This document shows, one piece after another, positions 28,540 through 37,189 of a DNA stretch of 53,203 nucleotides. Numbering within the stretch: position 1 is the stretch's first letter; every line of letters starts with the position of its first letter. The notes beneath the pieces were generated by a model that saw only the letters and a list, made by a program, of their open reading frames with translations, did no database searches and was not told the origin of the DNA. The position numbers and the translations under genes were made by a program. This DNA comes from Phenylobacterium sp. Root700 (GTDB lineage: Bacteria > Pseudomonadota > Alphaproteobacteria > Caulobacterales > Caulobacteraceae). The stretch is taken from the NCBI RefSeq assembly GCF_001429025.1, contig NZ_LMHT01000008.1:2001-55203 (forward strand). Direction: 5' to 3'.

Positions 28540-30039
28540 TCAGATTTCCTGGTTGTAGGCGCCGACCTGTGAGCGTTTGGCCAAACGCGGCTTCACTTCC
28601 TCGCGGAAGAGGGCGCGCATGTCGTCCTCCGAGCGGGTGCTCTCCACGACGACGACGATCTCCGGCTTGTTGGAGGAGGCCCGGACCAGCACCCAGGAGC
28701 CGTCTTCCAGGGCGACACGGACCCCGTTGACCGTGATCACCTCGACGATCTTGCGACCCAGGATGGTCCCGCCGTCCTTGGCCAGTTGCTCGTACTCGGC
28801 CACCACGTCGTCCACCACGCCGTACTTTTCCTCGTCGGCGCAGTGCGGCGACATGGTGAGCGAGGTGTAGGCGATCGGCAGGGCCTCCTTCAGCTCGGAG
28901 AGCTTCTTGCCCGGGTTGCGGTCCATCATCGCCAGGATCGCGGCGGCGGCCGTCAGTCCGCAGTCGTAGCCGCGGCCGATCGGGTCGTTGAAGAAGAAGT
29001 GGCCGCTCTTTTCGAAGCCGGCGAGCGCACCGAGTTCGGCGGTCTTGCGCTTGATGTAGCTGTGGCCGGTCTTCCAGTAGACGGTCTTGGCGCCGTTGGC
29101 CTTCAGCACCGGGTCGGTGGCGAATAGGCCGGTCGATTTCACATCGACCACGAAGGTCGCGTTCTTGTGCAGCAGCGACAGGTCGCGGGCCAGCATCAGG
29201 CCGATCTTGTCGGCGAAGATCTCCTCGCCGGTGTCGTCCACCACGCCGCAGCGGTCACCGTCGCCGTCGAAGCCCAGGGCCAGATCGGCGCCATGCTCGC
29301 GGACGGCCTTGGCCATCTCCATGAGCATCTCGTGATCTTCGGGATTGGGGTTGTAGCGGGGGAAGTTCCAATCGAGATCGCAGTCCATCTCGATGACCTC
29401 GACGCCCATGTTGCGCAGGGCCTGGGGCGCGAAGGCGCCGGCGGTGCCGTTGCCGCAGGCGCAGACCACCTTCAGCGGGCGTTGGATCTTGGTGCGGCTG
29501 GAGACGTCGGCGATGAAGGTCGCCTGGAAGCCCGAGACGTGGGTCAGGGAACCGCCGGCCCTGGCGACGCTCTGGCCGCCGAGCACGATCTCCTTCAGGC
29601 GGCCCATCTCGACGGGGCCGAAGGTGAGCGGGCGCTGGGCGCCCATCTTCACGCCGGTCCAGCCGTTCTCATTGTGGCTGGCGGTGACCATGGCGACGCA
29701 GGGCGCATCGAGCGCGAACTGGGCGAAATAGGCGGTGGGCGAGAGGGCCAGGCCGATGTCGACCACCTCGCAGCCGGCGGCGACCAGACCGACCGTCAGG
29801 GCCTGCTTGATGGAGAGCGAATAGGAACGGTAGTCGTGGCCGACCACGATCTTGGTCTGGCCGAGCTCCTGGATGTAGGTCCCGAGCCCCAGGCCCAGCG
29901 CCTCGATCCCCAGCAGGTTGATCTCCGGACCGAACAGCCAGCGCGCGTCGTATTCGCGGAAGCCGGTGGCCTTCACCAGGGGCATGATCTCGTAGTCGAA
30001 GGTGTTGGGCACGAGGTCGGCGCGCGGGACAGGCAGCAT
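28540..30039 (-). CDS. phosphomannomutase/phosphoglucomutase
   Basis: A 499-residue alpha-D-phosphohexomutase of the AlgC/ManB type, interconverting 6- and 1-phosphates of mannose or glucose. It has GFREYDARWLFG at the start, the phosphoserine loop TASHNENGWTGVKMG, the metal loop GFDGDGDRCGVVDDTG, the sugar-specificity region GFEKSGHFFFND and the phosphate loop RASSNKPEIVVV. GGAG lies 5 bases before the ATG. It supplies hexose-1-phosphate for the GalU and Ugd route and GDP-mannose-type sugars. Confidence 0.93.
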   Translation of the reverse strand: MLPVPRADLVPNTFDYEIMPLVKATGFREYDARWLFGPEINLLGIEALGLGLGTYIQELGQTKIVVGHDYRSYSLSIKQALTVGLVAAGCEVVDIGLALSPTAYFAQFALDAPCVAMVTASHNENGWTGVKMGAQRPLTFGPVEMGRLKEIVLGGQSVARAGGSLTHVSGFQATFIADVSSRTKIQRPLKVVCACGNGTAGAFAPQALRNMGVEVIEMDCDLDWNFPRYNPNPEDHEMLMEMAKAVREHGADLALGFDGDGDRCGVVDDTGEEIFADKIGLMLARDLSLLHKNATFVVDVKSTGLFATDPVLKANGAKTVYWKTGHSYIKRKTAELGALAGFEKSGHFFFNDPIGRGYDCGLTAAAAILAMMDRNPGKKLSELKEALPIAYTSLTMSPHCADEEKYGVVDDVVAEYEQLAKDGGTILGRKIVEVITVNGVRVALEDGSWVLVRASSNKPEIVVVVESTRSEDDMRALFREEVKPRLAKRSQVGAYNQEI

Positions 30040-30136
30040 CGTAACTCCGTTATCTCTAGTGCAGCTTCGCTCTTAAAGGTCGGGAGACCTTAAGGCCAAG
30101 CGAACGCGAGCGACGAGTTTCGGTTTCGTGAGGTCG

Positions 30137-31099
30137 TCAAACGCCCGCGCGGATCAGGTCGTGGATGCGCAAAATGCCCACCGGCTTGCCGGCGTCGATG
30201 ACAAACAGGACCGTGACCATCGGCAGCGGATCGCTCATCAGGGCCAGCGCTTCGGAGGCCAGCATGCCGGGGGGCGCGGACTTCTTCGGACCCGGCGTCA
30301 TCACCTCGCCGGCGGTCTGGGTCATCAGGCTCTCGATGTGGCGGCGCAGGTCGCCGTCGGTGATCACCCCTTGCAGGGCGCCGTCAGGACCGGTGACGCC
30401 GACGATGCCGAACGCCTTGCTGGTCATGACGAGCAGCGCCTCGGTCATCGGCGTGTTCTGCGAGACCAGCGGCAACTCCTCCGCGCCATGCATCAGGTCG
30501 CCGACCGTGCGCAGCATCGCGCCCAGCTTGCCGCCGGGATGGAAGGTCTTGAAGTCCTTGGCGGTGAAGCCGCGGCGCTCGAGCAGCGAAACCGCCAGCG
30601 CGTCGCCCAGCGCGATCTGCAAGGTGGTCGAGGTGGTCGGCGCCTTGACCTCGGCGGTGACCTCGGCGGCGTCGGCCAGTTGCAGCACGACGTCGGCGGC
30701 CTGGCCGAGCGGGCTGTCGGGAGCCGCCGTCAGGGCGATCAGCGGAATGTGGAAGCGGCGGGAATAGGCCAGGATGTCGGCCAGTTCCTGGTTCTGGCCC
30801 GACTTCGACAGCGCCAGGATCACGTCGCCGTCGGCGATCATGCCGAGGTCTCCGTGGCTGGCCTCGTTGGCGTGGACGAAGAAGGCCGGCGCGCCGGTGG
30901 AGGCGAAGGTCGCGGCGATCTTCTTGGCCACGTGGCCGGACTTGCCGATGCCGGTGCAGATGATCCGGCCCTTGGCGGCGAACAGCAGGTCGACGGCCTT
31001 GGCGAAGGCCTCGCCGAGCGTGTCGGCCTGAAGTTTCAGGGCGTCGGCCTCGGTGGTCAGCACCCGGCGGCCCACGGCGATGGCGTCAAAATCAGTCAT
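30137..31099 (-). CDS. kdsD: arabinose-5-phosphate isomerase, KpsF/GutQ family
   Basis: A 320-residue isomerase giving D-arabinose-5-phosphate for Kdo. It has an N-terminal SIS domain (GIGKSGHVAKKIAATFAS, then EASHGDLGMI with the active-site His), and two C-terminal CBS domains (about 205-320, FGIVGVTGPDGALQGVITDGDL and VLFVIDAGKPVGILRIHDL). Compared with the usual CPLGLAPTTSTT signature, the first part is changed to VTAEVKAPTTSTT while the rest is intact. It is transcribed toward the phosphohexomutase and ugd genes. Confidence 0.9.
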   Translation of the reverse strand: MTDFDAIAVGRRVLTTEADALKLQADTLGEAFAKAVDLLFAAKGRIICTGIGKSGHVAKKIAATFASTGAPAFFVHANEASHGDLGMIADGDVILALSKSGQNQELADILAYSRRFHIPLIALTAAPDSPLGQAADVVLQLADAAEVTAEVKAPTTSTTLQIALGDALAVSLLERRGFTAKDFKTFHPGGKLGAMLRTVGDLMHGAEELPLVSQNTPMTEALLVMTSKAFGIVGVTGPDGALQGVITDGDLRRHIESLMTQTAGEVMTPGPKKSAPPGMLASEALALMSDPLPMVTVLFVIDAGKPVGILRIHDLIRAGV

Positions 31100-31127
31100 T
31101 GGCCCGTCATCCTGGAGGCGGAGGCTG

Positions 31128-31373
31128 TCATTTCGTGGGCGAGATCGCCTGGGTCTGAGCGTCGGCGACCGCGTTGCGGGCGGCGTTCAGCCGTTGTTCC
31201 GAGGCCTTGGTCTCGCGCTGCATCGCCGCCTTGACCGCGGCGGTCTGCTGGATCGGCGTGTGACCGAAAGGCGGCGGCGATCGGTCGCCCAGACCCTGCG
31301 GCCAGACGGCGGCCAAGGCCACCATGGCGACCGCCAGGGCCGCGAGCAGGGGAAAGAACAGGCGATCGCGCAT
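31128..31373 (-). CDS. small membrane-anchored hypothetical protein
   Basis: An 81-residue protein with a signal-anchor helix (LFFPLLAALAVAMVALAAVW) near the N-terminus and a polar, charged, helix-prone tail (QQTAAVKAAMQRETKASEQR) that could form a short coiled coil. No family recognised. It ends 28 bases before the kdsD start on the same strand and could be the first gene of the kdsD-phosphohexomutase-ugd run. A GAG lies 5 bases before the ATG. Confidence 0.6.
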   Translation of the reverse strand: MRDRLFFPLLAALAVAMVALAAVWPQGLGDRSPPPFGHTPIQQTAAVKAAMQRETKASEQRLNAARNAVADAQTQAISPTK

Positions 31374-31475
31374 CTGTGCTCATATAGCCGCCGCTGTCGC
31401 AGGGAGCCAGCGGACCTTGACGCTGGGAGCCTCGCGCCTTAGCCCGCTCGCAACCCTCCAAAGGAGCGCAGCGCT

Positions 31476-32189
31476 TTGCCGACCCTGATCCTTCTCCGCC
31501 ATGGCCAGAGCCAGTGGAACCTCGAAGACCGCTTCACCGGCTGGGTGGACGTGGATCTGACGTCGGAAGGCGAAGCCCAGGCCCGCAAGGGCGGCGAGCT
31601 GATCAAGGCCGCCGGTCTGCAGATCGATCGCGCCTACACCTCGGTCCAGACCCGCGCGATCCGCACCCTGTGGCTGGCCCTGGGCGCCGCGGGTCAGGCC
31701 TTCGTGCCGGAGATCAAGGACTGGCGGCTGAACGAGCGCCATTACGGCGGCCTGACCGGACTTAACAAGACCGAGACCGCCGCCAAGCACGGCGAGGAGC
31801 AGGTGAAGACCTGGCGCCGGTCCTATGACACCCCGCCGCCGCCGCTCGCGGCCGGTGGCGAGTTCGATTTCTCCAAGGACCGTCGCTACGCCGGCGCCGT
31901 CCTGCCCGACACCGAGAGCCTGAAGACCACGCTCGAGCGGGTCGAACCCTATTGGAACGCCGAGATCGCGCCGCATCTGGCGGCCGGCGAGACCCTGCTG
32001 ATCGCCGCCCACGGCAACTCGCTGCGGGCTATCGTGAAGCTGCTTTACGGCCTCAGCGCCGAGGGGATTATGGCGGTCGAGATCCCGACCGGAAATCCGC
32101 TGCTGATCGAACTCGACGCTAACCTTAAGCCGGTGGCCGCGCGCTACCTCGACGAGGCCCGCGCCACGGCCTTGCCGCAGGCGGCATGA
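31476..32189 (+). CDS. gpmA: 2,3-bisphosphoglycerate-dependent phosphoglycerate mutase
   Basis: A 237-residue histidine phosphatase-superfamily enzyme interconverting 3- and 2-phosphoglycerate. The catalytic LLRHGQSQWN places the phospho-His at residue 9, ERHYGGLTGLNK is the substrate loop, and the second catalytic His lies in AAHGNSLRAIVK. The start is TTG at 31476, 10 bases after AAGGAG. The stop overlaps the following deaminase start as ATGA. Confidence 0.96.
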   Translation: MPTLILLRHGQSQWNLEDRFTGWVDVDLTSEGEAQARKGGELIKAAGLQIDRAYTSVQTRAIRTLWLALGAAGQAFVPEIKDWRLNERHYGGLTGLNKTETAAKHGEEQVKTWRRSYDTPPPPLAAGGEFDFSKDRRYAGAVLPDTESLKTTLERVEPYWNAEIAPHLAAGETLLIAAHGNSLRAIVKLLYGLSAEGIMAVEIPTGNPLLIELDANLKPVAARYLDEARATALPQAA

Positions 32190-32635
32190 TCGACCCGTCC
32201 GACCAGGACCATATGCGCCGCGCCATCGCCCTGGCGCGGACCCACCTTGGCTTGACGGCCGACAATCCGAGCGTCGGCTGCGTCATCGTCAAGGACGGGG
32301 TGGTGGTCGGCGAGGGCGTGACGGCGCAGGGCGGTCGGCCGCATGCCGAAGAGCAAGCCCTTGAACAGGCTGGTGAAAAGGCTCGTGGGGCGGTCGCCTA
32401 TGTCACCTTGGAGCCGTGCGGCGCACGCTCATCTGGGGCGGCGTCCTGCTCCGAACGCCTGACCGCCAGCGGCGTCGCCGAGGTGGCCATCGCCTGCGAG
32501 GACGCCTCGGCGCTGGCCTCCGGACAGGGGGCGGAGCGGCTGCGCGCGGCGGGCGTCAAGGTGCGGCTGGGGGTGCTGGAGGCCGAGGCCACCAGCCTCT
32601 ATGTCGACTACTCGCCGCAGCGAAATTTACCATAG
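32186..32635 (+). CDS. stand-alone RibD-like deaminase
   Basis: A 149-residue cytidine-deaminase-fold protein resembling only the N-terminal pyrimidine deaminase half of RibD. The zinc site is HAEEQA (His and the proton-shuttling Glu) with PCGARSSGAASC supplying the two Cys. NPSVGCVIVKDG is the RibD-like substrate strand. RibD normally continues into a reductase domain; here the protein ends at residue 149. It is translationally coupled to gpmA. It could deaminate a riboflavin precursor or another heterocycle; not decided by sequence. Confidence 0.8.
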   Translation: MIDPSDQDHMRRAIALARTHLGLTADNPSVGCVIVKDGVVVGEGVTAQGGRPHAEEQALEQAGEKARGAVAYVTLEPCGARSSGAASCSERLTASGVAEVAIACEDASALASGQGAERLRAAGVKVRLGVLEAEATSLYVDYSPQRNLP

Positions 32636-32715
32636 CCGGGCTAAGTCTCGGAAAGGGCGTGTTAATTGGGCGGGCTCTAGGATGACCCTGAAACAAGTGG
32701 GGTCCTAGGTTCGAT

Positions 32716-33975
32716 ATGTCCGCTCAGCCCGCGCCCGTTCAGGAGTTGCGCAAGCTCGATCAGCACGAGCTGGACGCTATCTGCGCCAAACACGACCGGC
32801 TGTGGACATCGAAGCCCGGCGGCGCCCGCGCGGTGTTCTCGTGGAAGGACCTGACCGGGCTCGACCTGCGCGGCAAGAATCTCTGCGACGCCGATCTGAC
32901 CGGCGCGATTCTCGCCAACTGCCAGATGCAGGGCATACGACTCGATCATGCCAACCTGTTCGGCGCCGATCTGCAGAACGCCAACATGACCGACGCCTCG
33001 CTGCGCCGCGCCGACCTGCGCGGCGCGTGCCTGCGGGGCGCGAACCTCACCGCCGCCGACCTGTTCGAAGCCGACCTGCGTGAAGGCTCCATCGCCGTGG
33101 GCGACCGCGACAAGGGCCTGCGGGTGCTGGAGCACGTCAATCGGGTGGGGGAAGCGTCCGGCGCGATCCTGGCCGGCGCCAACCTGGAACGCTCGCGTCT
33201 GTCGGGCGTGATGGCCATCAAGGCCGACTTCAGCGACGCCATCTTGAAGGACGCCAAGCTCGTTCGGGCGAACCTGAAGCAAGCCAACATGTCGGGCGCC
33301 AACATGGCCGGCTGCGACCTGTCGGGCGCGGACCTGGCCGGCGCCGACATGCGCGACGTGATCTTGGTGGGCGCCAAGACCTTCGCCTGGAACATCAGCA
33401 AGGCTGACATGCGCGGCGTGCTGACCGACGAGCCCTCCGGCAAGTCGGTCGAGGACCTGCCCTACAAGATCATGATCCGCGATCATGCCAAGTGGTGCGA
33501 GACCGGCGGCGGCGAAGGCACCCCGTCGGTGTTCGACAACGCCGACCTGCGTGCGCTGGAGACCATTCGCGGCTTCAACCTGACGGCGCTGTCGGCCAAG
33601 GGCGCGGTCTTCTACGGCCTCGACATGGAAGGCGTGCAACTCCAGGGCGCCCAACTCGACGGCGCGGACCTGCGCAACTGCAACCTGCGACGCGCCGACC
33701 TGCGCGGCGCGCGCCTGATCGGCGCCAAGCTTTCCGGGGCTGACCTGCGCGACGCCCAGATGGGGCCGTTGCTGCTGGGGGCCGACCGCACCTTGCCGTG
33801 TAACCTGACCGGCGCGGTGCTGAAGAACGCCGACCTGGCGCGGGCCGACTGCCGTCACGCCATCTTCGTCGACGCCGACCTTTCGCGCGCCAATTTCACC
33901 AACGCCATGGTGCGCCAGGCCAACCTGACCAACGCCCAAAAGTGGGGCGCCCGGGGTCTTGAAGACGTCATTTGA
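32716..33975 (+). CDS. pentapeptide-repeat protein (first of a paralogous pair)
   Basis: A 419-residue protein dominated by A(D/N)Lxx pentapeptides, which fold into a right-handed quadrilateral beta-helix. The repeats fall into two blocks (about 50-220 and 270-400) flanking a conserved linker, RDHAKWCETGGGEGTPSVFD, and preceded by a helical start (LRKLDQHELDAICAKHDR). There is no signal peptide, so it is presumably cytoplasmic. Some pentapeptide proteins mimic DNA and inhibit gyrase, but most have no known role. The next gene is a clear paralogue. Confidence 0.88.
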   Translation: MSAQPAPVQELRKLDQHELDAICAKHDRLWTSKPGGARAVFSWKDLTGLDLRGKNLCDADLTGAILANCQMQGIRLDHANLFGADLQNANMTDASLRRADLRGACLRGANLTAADLFEADLREGSIAVGDRDKGLRVLEHVNRVGEASGAILAGANLERSRLSGVMAIKADFSDAILKDAKLVRANLKQANMSGANMAGCDLSGADLAGADMRDVILVGAKTFAWNISKADMRGVLTDEPSGKSVEDLPYKIMIRDHAKWCETGGGEGTPSVFDNADLRALETIRGFNLTALSAKGAVFYGLDMEGVQLQGAQLDGADLRNCNLRRADLRGARLIGAKLSGADLRDAQMGPLLLGADRTLPCNLTGAVLKNADLARADCRHAIFVDADLSRANFTNAMVRQANLTNAQKWGARGLEDVI

Positions 33976-34071
33976 TCTAGGCGTCGCCTAAGGGCGGTAA
34001 GCTTAACTGTTCAGTCGGCATTACGTCGTTATGCGGTCCGCTCCACAGTGTTGTCAGGAGGGACTGCAGTC

Positions 34072-35352
34072 GTGAGCAGTGTCGGGTTACTCGGTCGACG
34101 AAGACTCTCGCAGGGCGAGGTCGACATGATCGTCGCGGCCCATGAGCGTTTTCTTTCCGGCAAGCCGGGCGGTAAGCGCGCCTCCCTCCGCTTCGTCGAC
34201 ATGTCGGGCTGCGATCTGTCGCGCCGCGACCTGTCCGACGCCGATATCTCCGCCTCGATCCTGGACGGCGCGCGGCTGGTGAAGGCCAAGCTCGACCGGG
34301 TCAATTTCTTCGGCTCGGACCTGCGCAAGGCCGATCTGCGCGGCGCCAGCCTGGTGCGGGCCGACCTGCGAGGCGCCTGCCTGCGCGGCGCCGACCTGAC
34401 CCAGGCCGACCTGACCCAGGCCGATTTCCGCATCGGCCAGGTGGCGGTGCCGCACCCCAGCAAGGGACTGTCGGCGACGTCGCATGAGCATCGGCACGGG
34501 CAACTGGATTCGGCGGTGCTGGCCGGCGCCACGCTCAATGAATCTCAGATGGAGGACGTCACCGCCTTCGCCGCCGACTTCACCGATTGTTCGATGCGGG
34601 GCGCCAAGCTCTCGCGGGCCAATTTCAAGGACGCGAACCTCTCCGGCGTGATCCTGGACGGAGCCGATCTGGGTGGGACGAATTTCGAGGGCGCGAACCT
34701 TTCCTATTCGGTGATGACCGACGTGGATCTGCGCGGATCGCGGACCTCCTCGACCACCGACGTGACCGGCATCGTCGCCGCGCCCAGCGCCGAGGCCATC
34801 GCGCGCGCGCCGCAACTGCTGGCGATGATCCAGGCCAACCACCTGTGGTGCCATACCGGCGGCCGCGAAGGCCGCCCGGCCATTCTGGACGGCGAGGACC
34901 TGCGACCGTTGCGCGGCCGTTTGCGCGGCCTGCGGCTGAGCGCGTGCAGCGCCAAGGGCGCGATCATGGTCGGGGTCGATCTGACCGGCGCGCAGATGCA
35001 GGGCGCCAATCTCGAGGGCGCGGACCTGCGCGGGGCGTGTTTCGCCGACGCCGACCTGCGCGGCATCCGGCTCAGCCAGGCCAATCTGATCAAGGCCGAT
35101 CTGCGCGACGCGGTGTTCGCGCCGTTGCCGATCAGCGCCGACCGGACGACGCCGGGTTATCTCGCCCACGCCAAGATCCGCTACGCCCACGCCGAGGGCT
35201 GCGACCTGACCGGGGCGGTCCTGGATGGCGCCGACCTGCGCGGCGCCGATTTCACCGGCGCCTATCTGGACGACGCCAGTTTCAAGGATGCGCAGCTGGC
35301 CGCGGTGGTCGGGCTGGAGGAAACCCGGCCCCGTCGAATCAAGTTCGTCTGA
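34072..35352 (+). CDS. pentapeptide-repeat protein (second of a paralogous pair)
   Basis: A 426-residue paralogue of the preceding protein with the same architecture: helical start (LSQGEVDMIVAAHERFLSGKPGG), a first pentapeptide block, a linker with NHLWCHTGGREGRPAILDGED, and a second block. The linker shares the pattern H-x2-WC-x-TGG-x-EG-x-P with its neighbour. The start is GTG at 34072, about 9 bases after AGGAGGG. The 96-base gap before it suggests that the pair may be transcribed separately. Confidence 0.88.
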   Translation: MSSVGLLGRRRLSQGEVDMIVAAHERFLSGKPGGKRASLRFVDMSGCDLSRRDLSDADISASILDGARLVKAKLDRVNFFGSDLRKADLRGASLVRADLRGACLRGADLTQADLTQADFRIGQVAVPHPSKGLSATSHEHRHGQLDSAVLAGATLNESQMEDVTAFAADFTDCSMRGAKLSRANFKDANLSGVILDGADLGGTNFEGANLSYSVMTDVDLRGSRTSSTTDVTGIVAAPSAEAIARAPQLLAMIQANHLWCHTGGREGRPAILDGEDLRPLRGRLRGLRLSACSAKGAIMVGVDLTGAQMQGANLEGADLRGACFADADLRGIRLSQANLIKADLRDAVFAPLPISADRTTPGYLAHAKIRYAHAEGCDLTGAVLDGADLRGADFTGAYLDDASFKDAQLAAVVGLEETRPRRIKFV

Positions 35353-35402
35353 CGTAGCGGCGCCTCGCCTAACGTGGCCTCCTGTTCCTGGGAGGCCTCG
35401 TC

Positions 35403-36170
35403 ATGGAAATGGTCAGCGTCGAAATCCACGGCCGGACGGCCGTCGTCACCATCGAGCGGCCGGAGCGCCGCAACGCCGTCGACGGCGCCACCGCCCAAGC
35501 GCTCTATGACGCCTTCAAGGCCTTCGACGCCGACGAGGCGCTGGACGTCGCCGTCCTTCAGGGGCGCGGGGGGACGTTCTGCGCCGGCGCCGATCTCAAG
35601 GGCGTCAGCGAGGGGCGGGGCAATCCTGTTCACACCGAGGGCGACCTGGGGCCGATGGGCTGTACGCGGCTCGCGCTCTCCAAGCCGGTGATCGCCGCGG
35701 TGGAGGGCCACGCCGTCGCCGGCGGCCTGGAGGTCGCGGCCTGGTGCGACCTGCGGGTGGCGGCCGAGGGCGCGGTGTTCGGGGTGTTCTGCCGACGGTT
35801 CGGCGTGCCGCTGATCGATCTCGGCACCGTGCGCCTGCCGCGCCTGATCGGTCACTCGCGCGCCATGGACCTGATCCTCACCGGTCGGCCGGTTGAGGCC
35901 AAGGAAGCCTACGAGATCGGGTTGGCGAACCGGTTGGCGCCGCGTGGCGAAGCGCTGGCTGTGGCGCTGGAGCTCGCCGCCCAGCTTTCGGCCTTTCCGC
36001 AGACCTGCCTGCGCAACGACCGGGCCTCGGCCATCGCGCAGTGGTCGCTGGACTGGGACGCCGCGACCCGGCGCGAGATCGAACTTGGCCGCGCCACCCT
36101 GCGCACCGGCGAAGGCCTTGAGGGCGCGACCCGCTTCGTGTCCGGCCAAGGGCGGCACGGGACGTTCTGA
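35403..36170 (+). CDS. enoyl-CoA hydratase/isomerase (crotonase) family protein
   Basis: A 255-residue crotonase-fold protein. It has ERPERRNAVDGATAQALYDA at the N-terminus, the oxyanion-hole segment GTFCAGADLKG and the second Gly-rich loop GHAVAGGLEVAAWCDLRVA. The position of the second hydratase Glu reads FGVFCRRFGVPLIDLGTVRL, so hydratase activity is likely but the substrate is open. GGGAGG precedes the ATG by about 7 bases. It converges on the GFA gene with one base between stops. Confidence 0.9.
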   Translation: MEMVSVEIHGRTAVVTIERPERRNAVDGATAQALYDAFKAFDADEALDVAVLQGRGGTFCAGADLKGVSEGRGNPVHTEGDLGPMGCTRLALSKPVIAAVEGHAVAGGLEVAAWCDLRVAAEGAVFGVFCRRFGVPLIDLGTVRLPRLIGHSRAMDLILTGRPVEAKEAYEIGLANRLAPRGEALAVALELAAQLSAFPQTCLRNDRASAIAQWSLDWDAATRREIELGRATLRTGEGLEGATRFVSGQGRHGTF

Positions 36171-36171
36171 G

Positions 36172-36540
36172 CTACCAGCTGTTCTTGCCGTCCACGTGTT
36201 CGACCGGCACGGCGGACAGATCGAAGTCGTCGAACAGCCGCGCGTTCACGCCGATCTTCGGGTTGGCGTAGTCGGGCTTGTAGTCGACCCAGTCCGGGCT
36301 CTCGCCATAGGTGGTGCAGCCGCAGATTCCGCAGAAGTGGTGTTGGCCGAAGTAGCCGCCCCACTGGTAGGTCGAGACCCGGTCACGCGCGGTCGTCAGC
36401 TTGAACTGCGCGGGCGTGTAATAGGCCCACAGCCCGCCCCGCTTGGAGCAGTATGAGCAGTTGCAGCTGGTGACGCTGGCCGGCGCCTCGGTCACCTCGA
36501 ACTGCGTCGCGCCGCAATGGCAGCTTCCCTTCAAGGACAT
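36172..36540 (-). CDS. GFA-family zinc protein
   Basis: A 122-residue protein of the glutathione-dependent formaldehyde-activating (GFA/CENP-V) family. The Cys motifs are complete: GSCHCGA near residue 6, CNCSYCSKRG near 27 and FCGICGCTTY near 69, giving structural and catalytic zinc sites. Family members may act on glutathione adducts, but most are uncharacterised. GGAGG lies 7 bases before the ATG. Confidence 0.9.
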   Translation of the reverse strand: MSLKGSCHCGATQFEVTEAPASVTSCNCSYCSKRGGLWAYYTPAQFKLTTARDRVSTYQWGGYFGQHHFCGICGCTTYGESPDWVDYKPDYANPKIGVNARLFDDFDLSAVPVEHVDGKNSW

Positions 36541-36612
36541 CTGGTTTCCTCCGCTGTGGTCAGGCGTCGGTTGTAGGCCTCGCCTGCTGACACCGTGCTG
36601 TCAGTTGCGGCC

Positions 36613-36643
36613 AAAAGAAAGGCGGCGCCGGGGGGCGCCGCCT
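36613..36643 (-). terminator. distal strong intrinsic terminator downstream of hsp20
   Basis: Minus strand: AGGCGGCGCC pairs perfectly with GGCGCCGCCT (10 bp, CCCC tetraloop), followed by TTTCTTTT. It is the last of three hairpins after the small heat-shock gene. Confidence 0.85.
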
Positions 36644-36668
36644 AGTGGTGGTTCGGGAGGAGAGGGGT

Positions 36669-36696
36669 AGGGGCGGCGCGGTCGCGCGCCGCCCCT
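36669..36696. repeat. 12-bp perfect GC hairpin
   Basis: AGGGGCGGCGCG pairs perfectly with CGCGCCGCCCCT around a 4-base loop. It has no T-run of its own. It lies between the stop-proximal hairpin and the distal terminator of the small heat-shock gene. Confidence 0.85.
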
Positions 36697-36705
36697 GGAA
36701 GGGCA

Positions 36706-36738
36706 AAGGCCGCCTCGGGGGGGAGGTTAGGCGGCCTT
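36706..36738 (-). terminator. stop-proximal hairpin of hsp20
   Basis: Minus strand: AAGGCCGCC pairs perfectly with GGCGGCCTT (9 bp). The hairpin encloses the hsp20 stop codon (36727-36729) in its loop region and is followed by TTTGCCC. It may be a weak terminator or a 3-prime stabiliser. Confidence 0.65.
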
Positions 36739-37182
36739 CTCACCTTCGATCAGGTTGGGCTGAACCGAGGTGGTGATCTCGATCCGGCGGGGTTTCAGGG
36801 CTTCGGGCAGCTCGCGCTTCAGCGAGATGGAGAGCAGGCCGTCGGCGAGCGCGGCTTCGGTCACCACCACATAGTCGGCGAGTTGGAACCGGCGCTCGAA
36901 GTTGCGCTCGGCCAGGCCGCGGTGGAGGAACCGGCGCTGGTCGTCATTGGCGGGCTTGCGGCCCGTCACGGTCAGCAGGTTCTCCTTGACCTCGATGTTC
37001 AGTTCTTCGGGACGGAACCCGGCGACCGCGATCTCGACGCGGTAGGTGTTCTCGTCGGTGCGCTCGATGTTGTACGGCGGATAGCCGGTCGCGGCGTCGA
37101 CGCTGGCGGTTTCCAGCAGCGAGGCCAGGCGGTCGAAACCGACGACAGAGCGGTAGAGGGGGGAAAAGTCGATCGTGCGCAT
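36727..37182 (-). CDS. Hsp20/IbpA-type small heat-shock protein
   Basis: A 151-residue class A small heat-shock protein. The N-terminus MRTIDFSPLYRSVVGFDRL is IbpA-like. The alpha-crystallin domain (about 36-125) has YRVEIAVAGFRPEEL and LLTVTGRK, and RRFLHRGLAERNFERRFQL is the family motif. It forms oligomers that hold unfolding proteins. The 5-prime region carries a sigma-32-like promoter and a ROSE-like thermosensor, and three hairpins follow the gene, so its expression is probably tightly heat-controlled. Confidence 0.95.
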   Translation of the reverse strand: MRTIDFSPLYRSVVGFDRLASLLETASVDAATGYPPYNIERTDENTYRVEIAVAGFRPEELNIEVKENLLTVTGRKPANDDQRRFLHRGLAERNFERRFQLADYVVVTEAALADGLLSISLKRELPEALKPRRIEITTSVQPNLIEGEKAA

Positions 37183-37189
37183 GTCAGGT

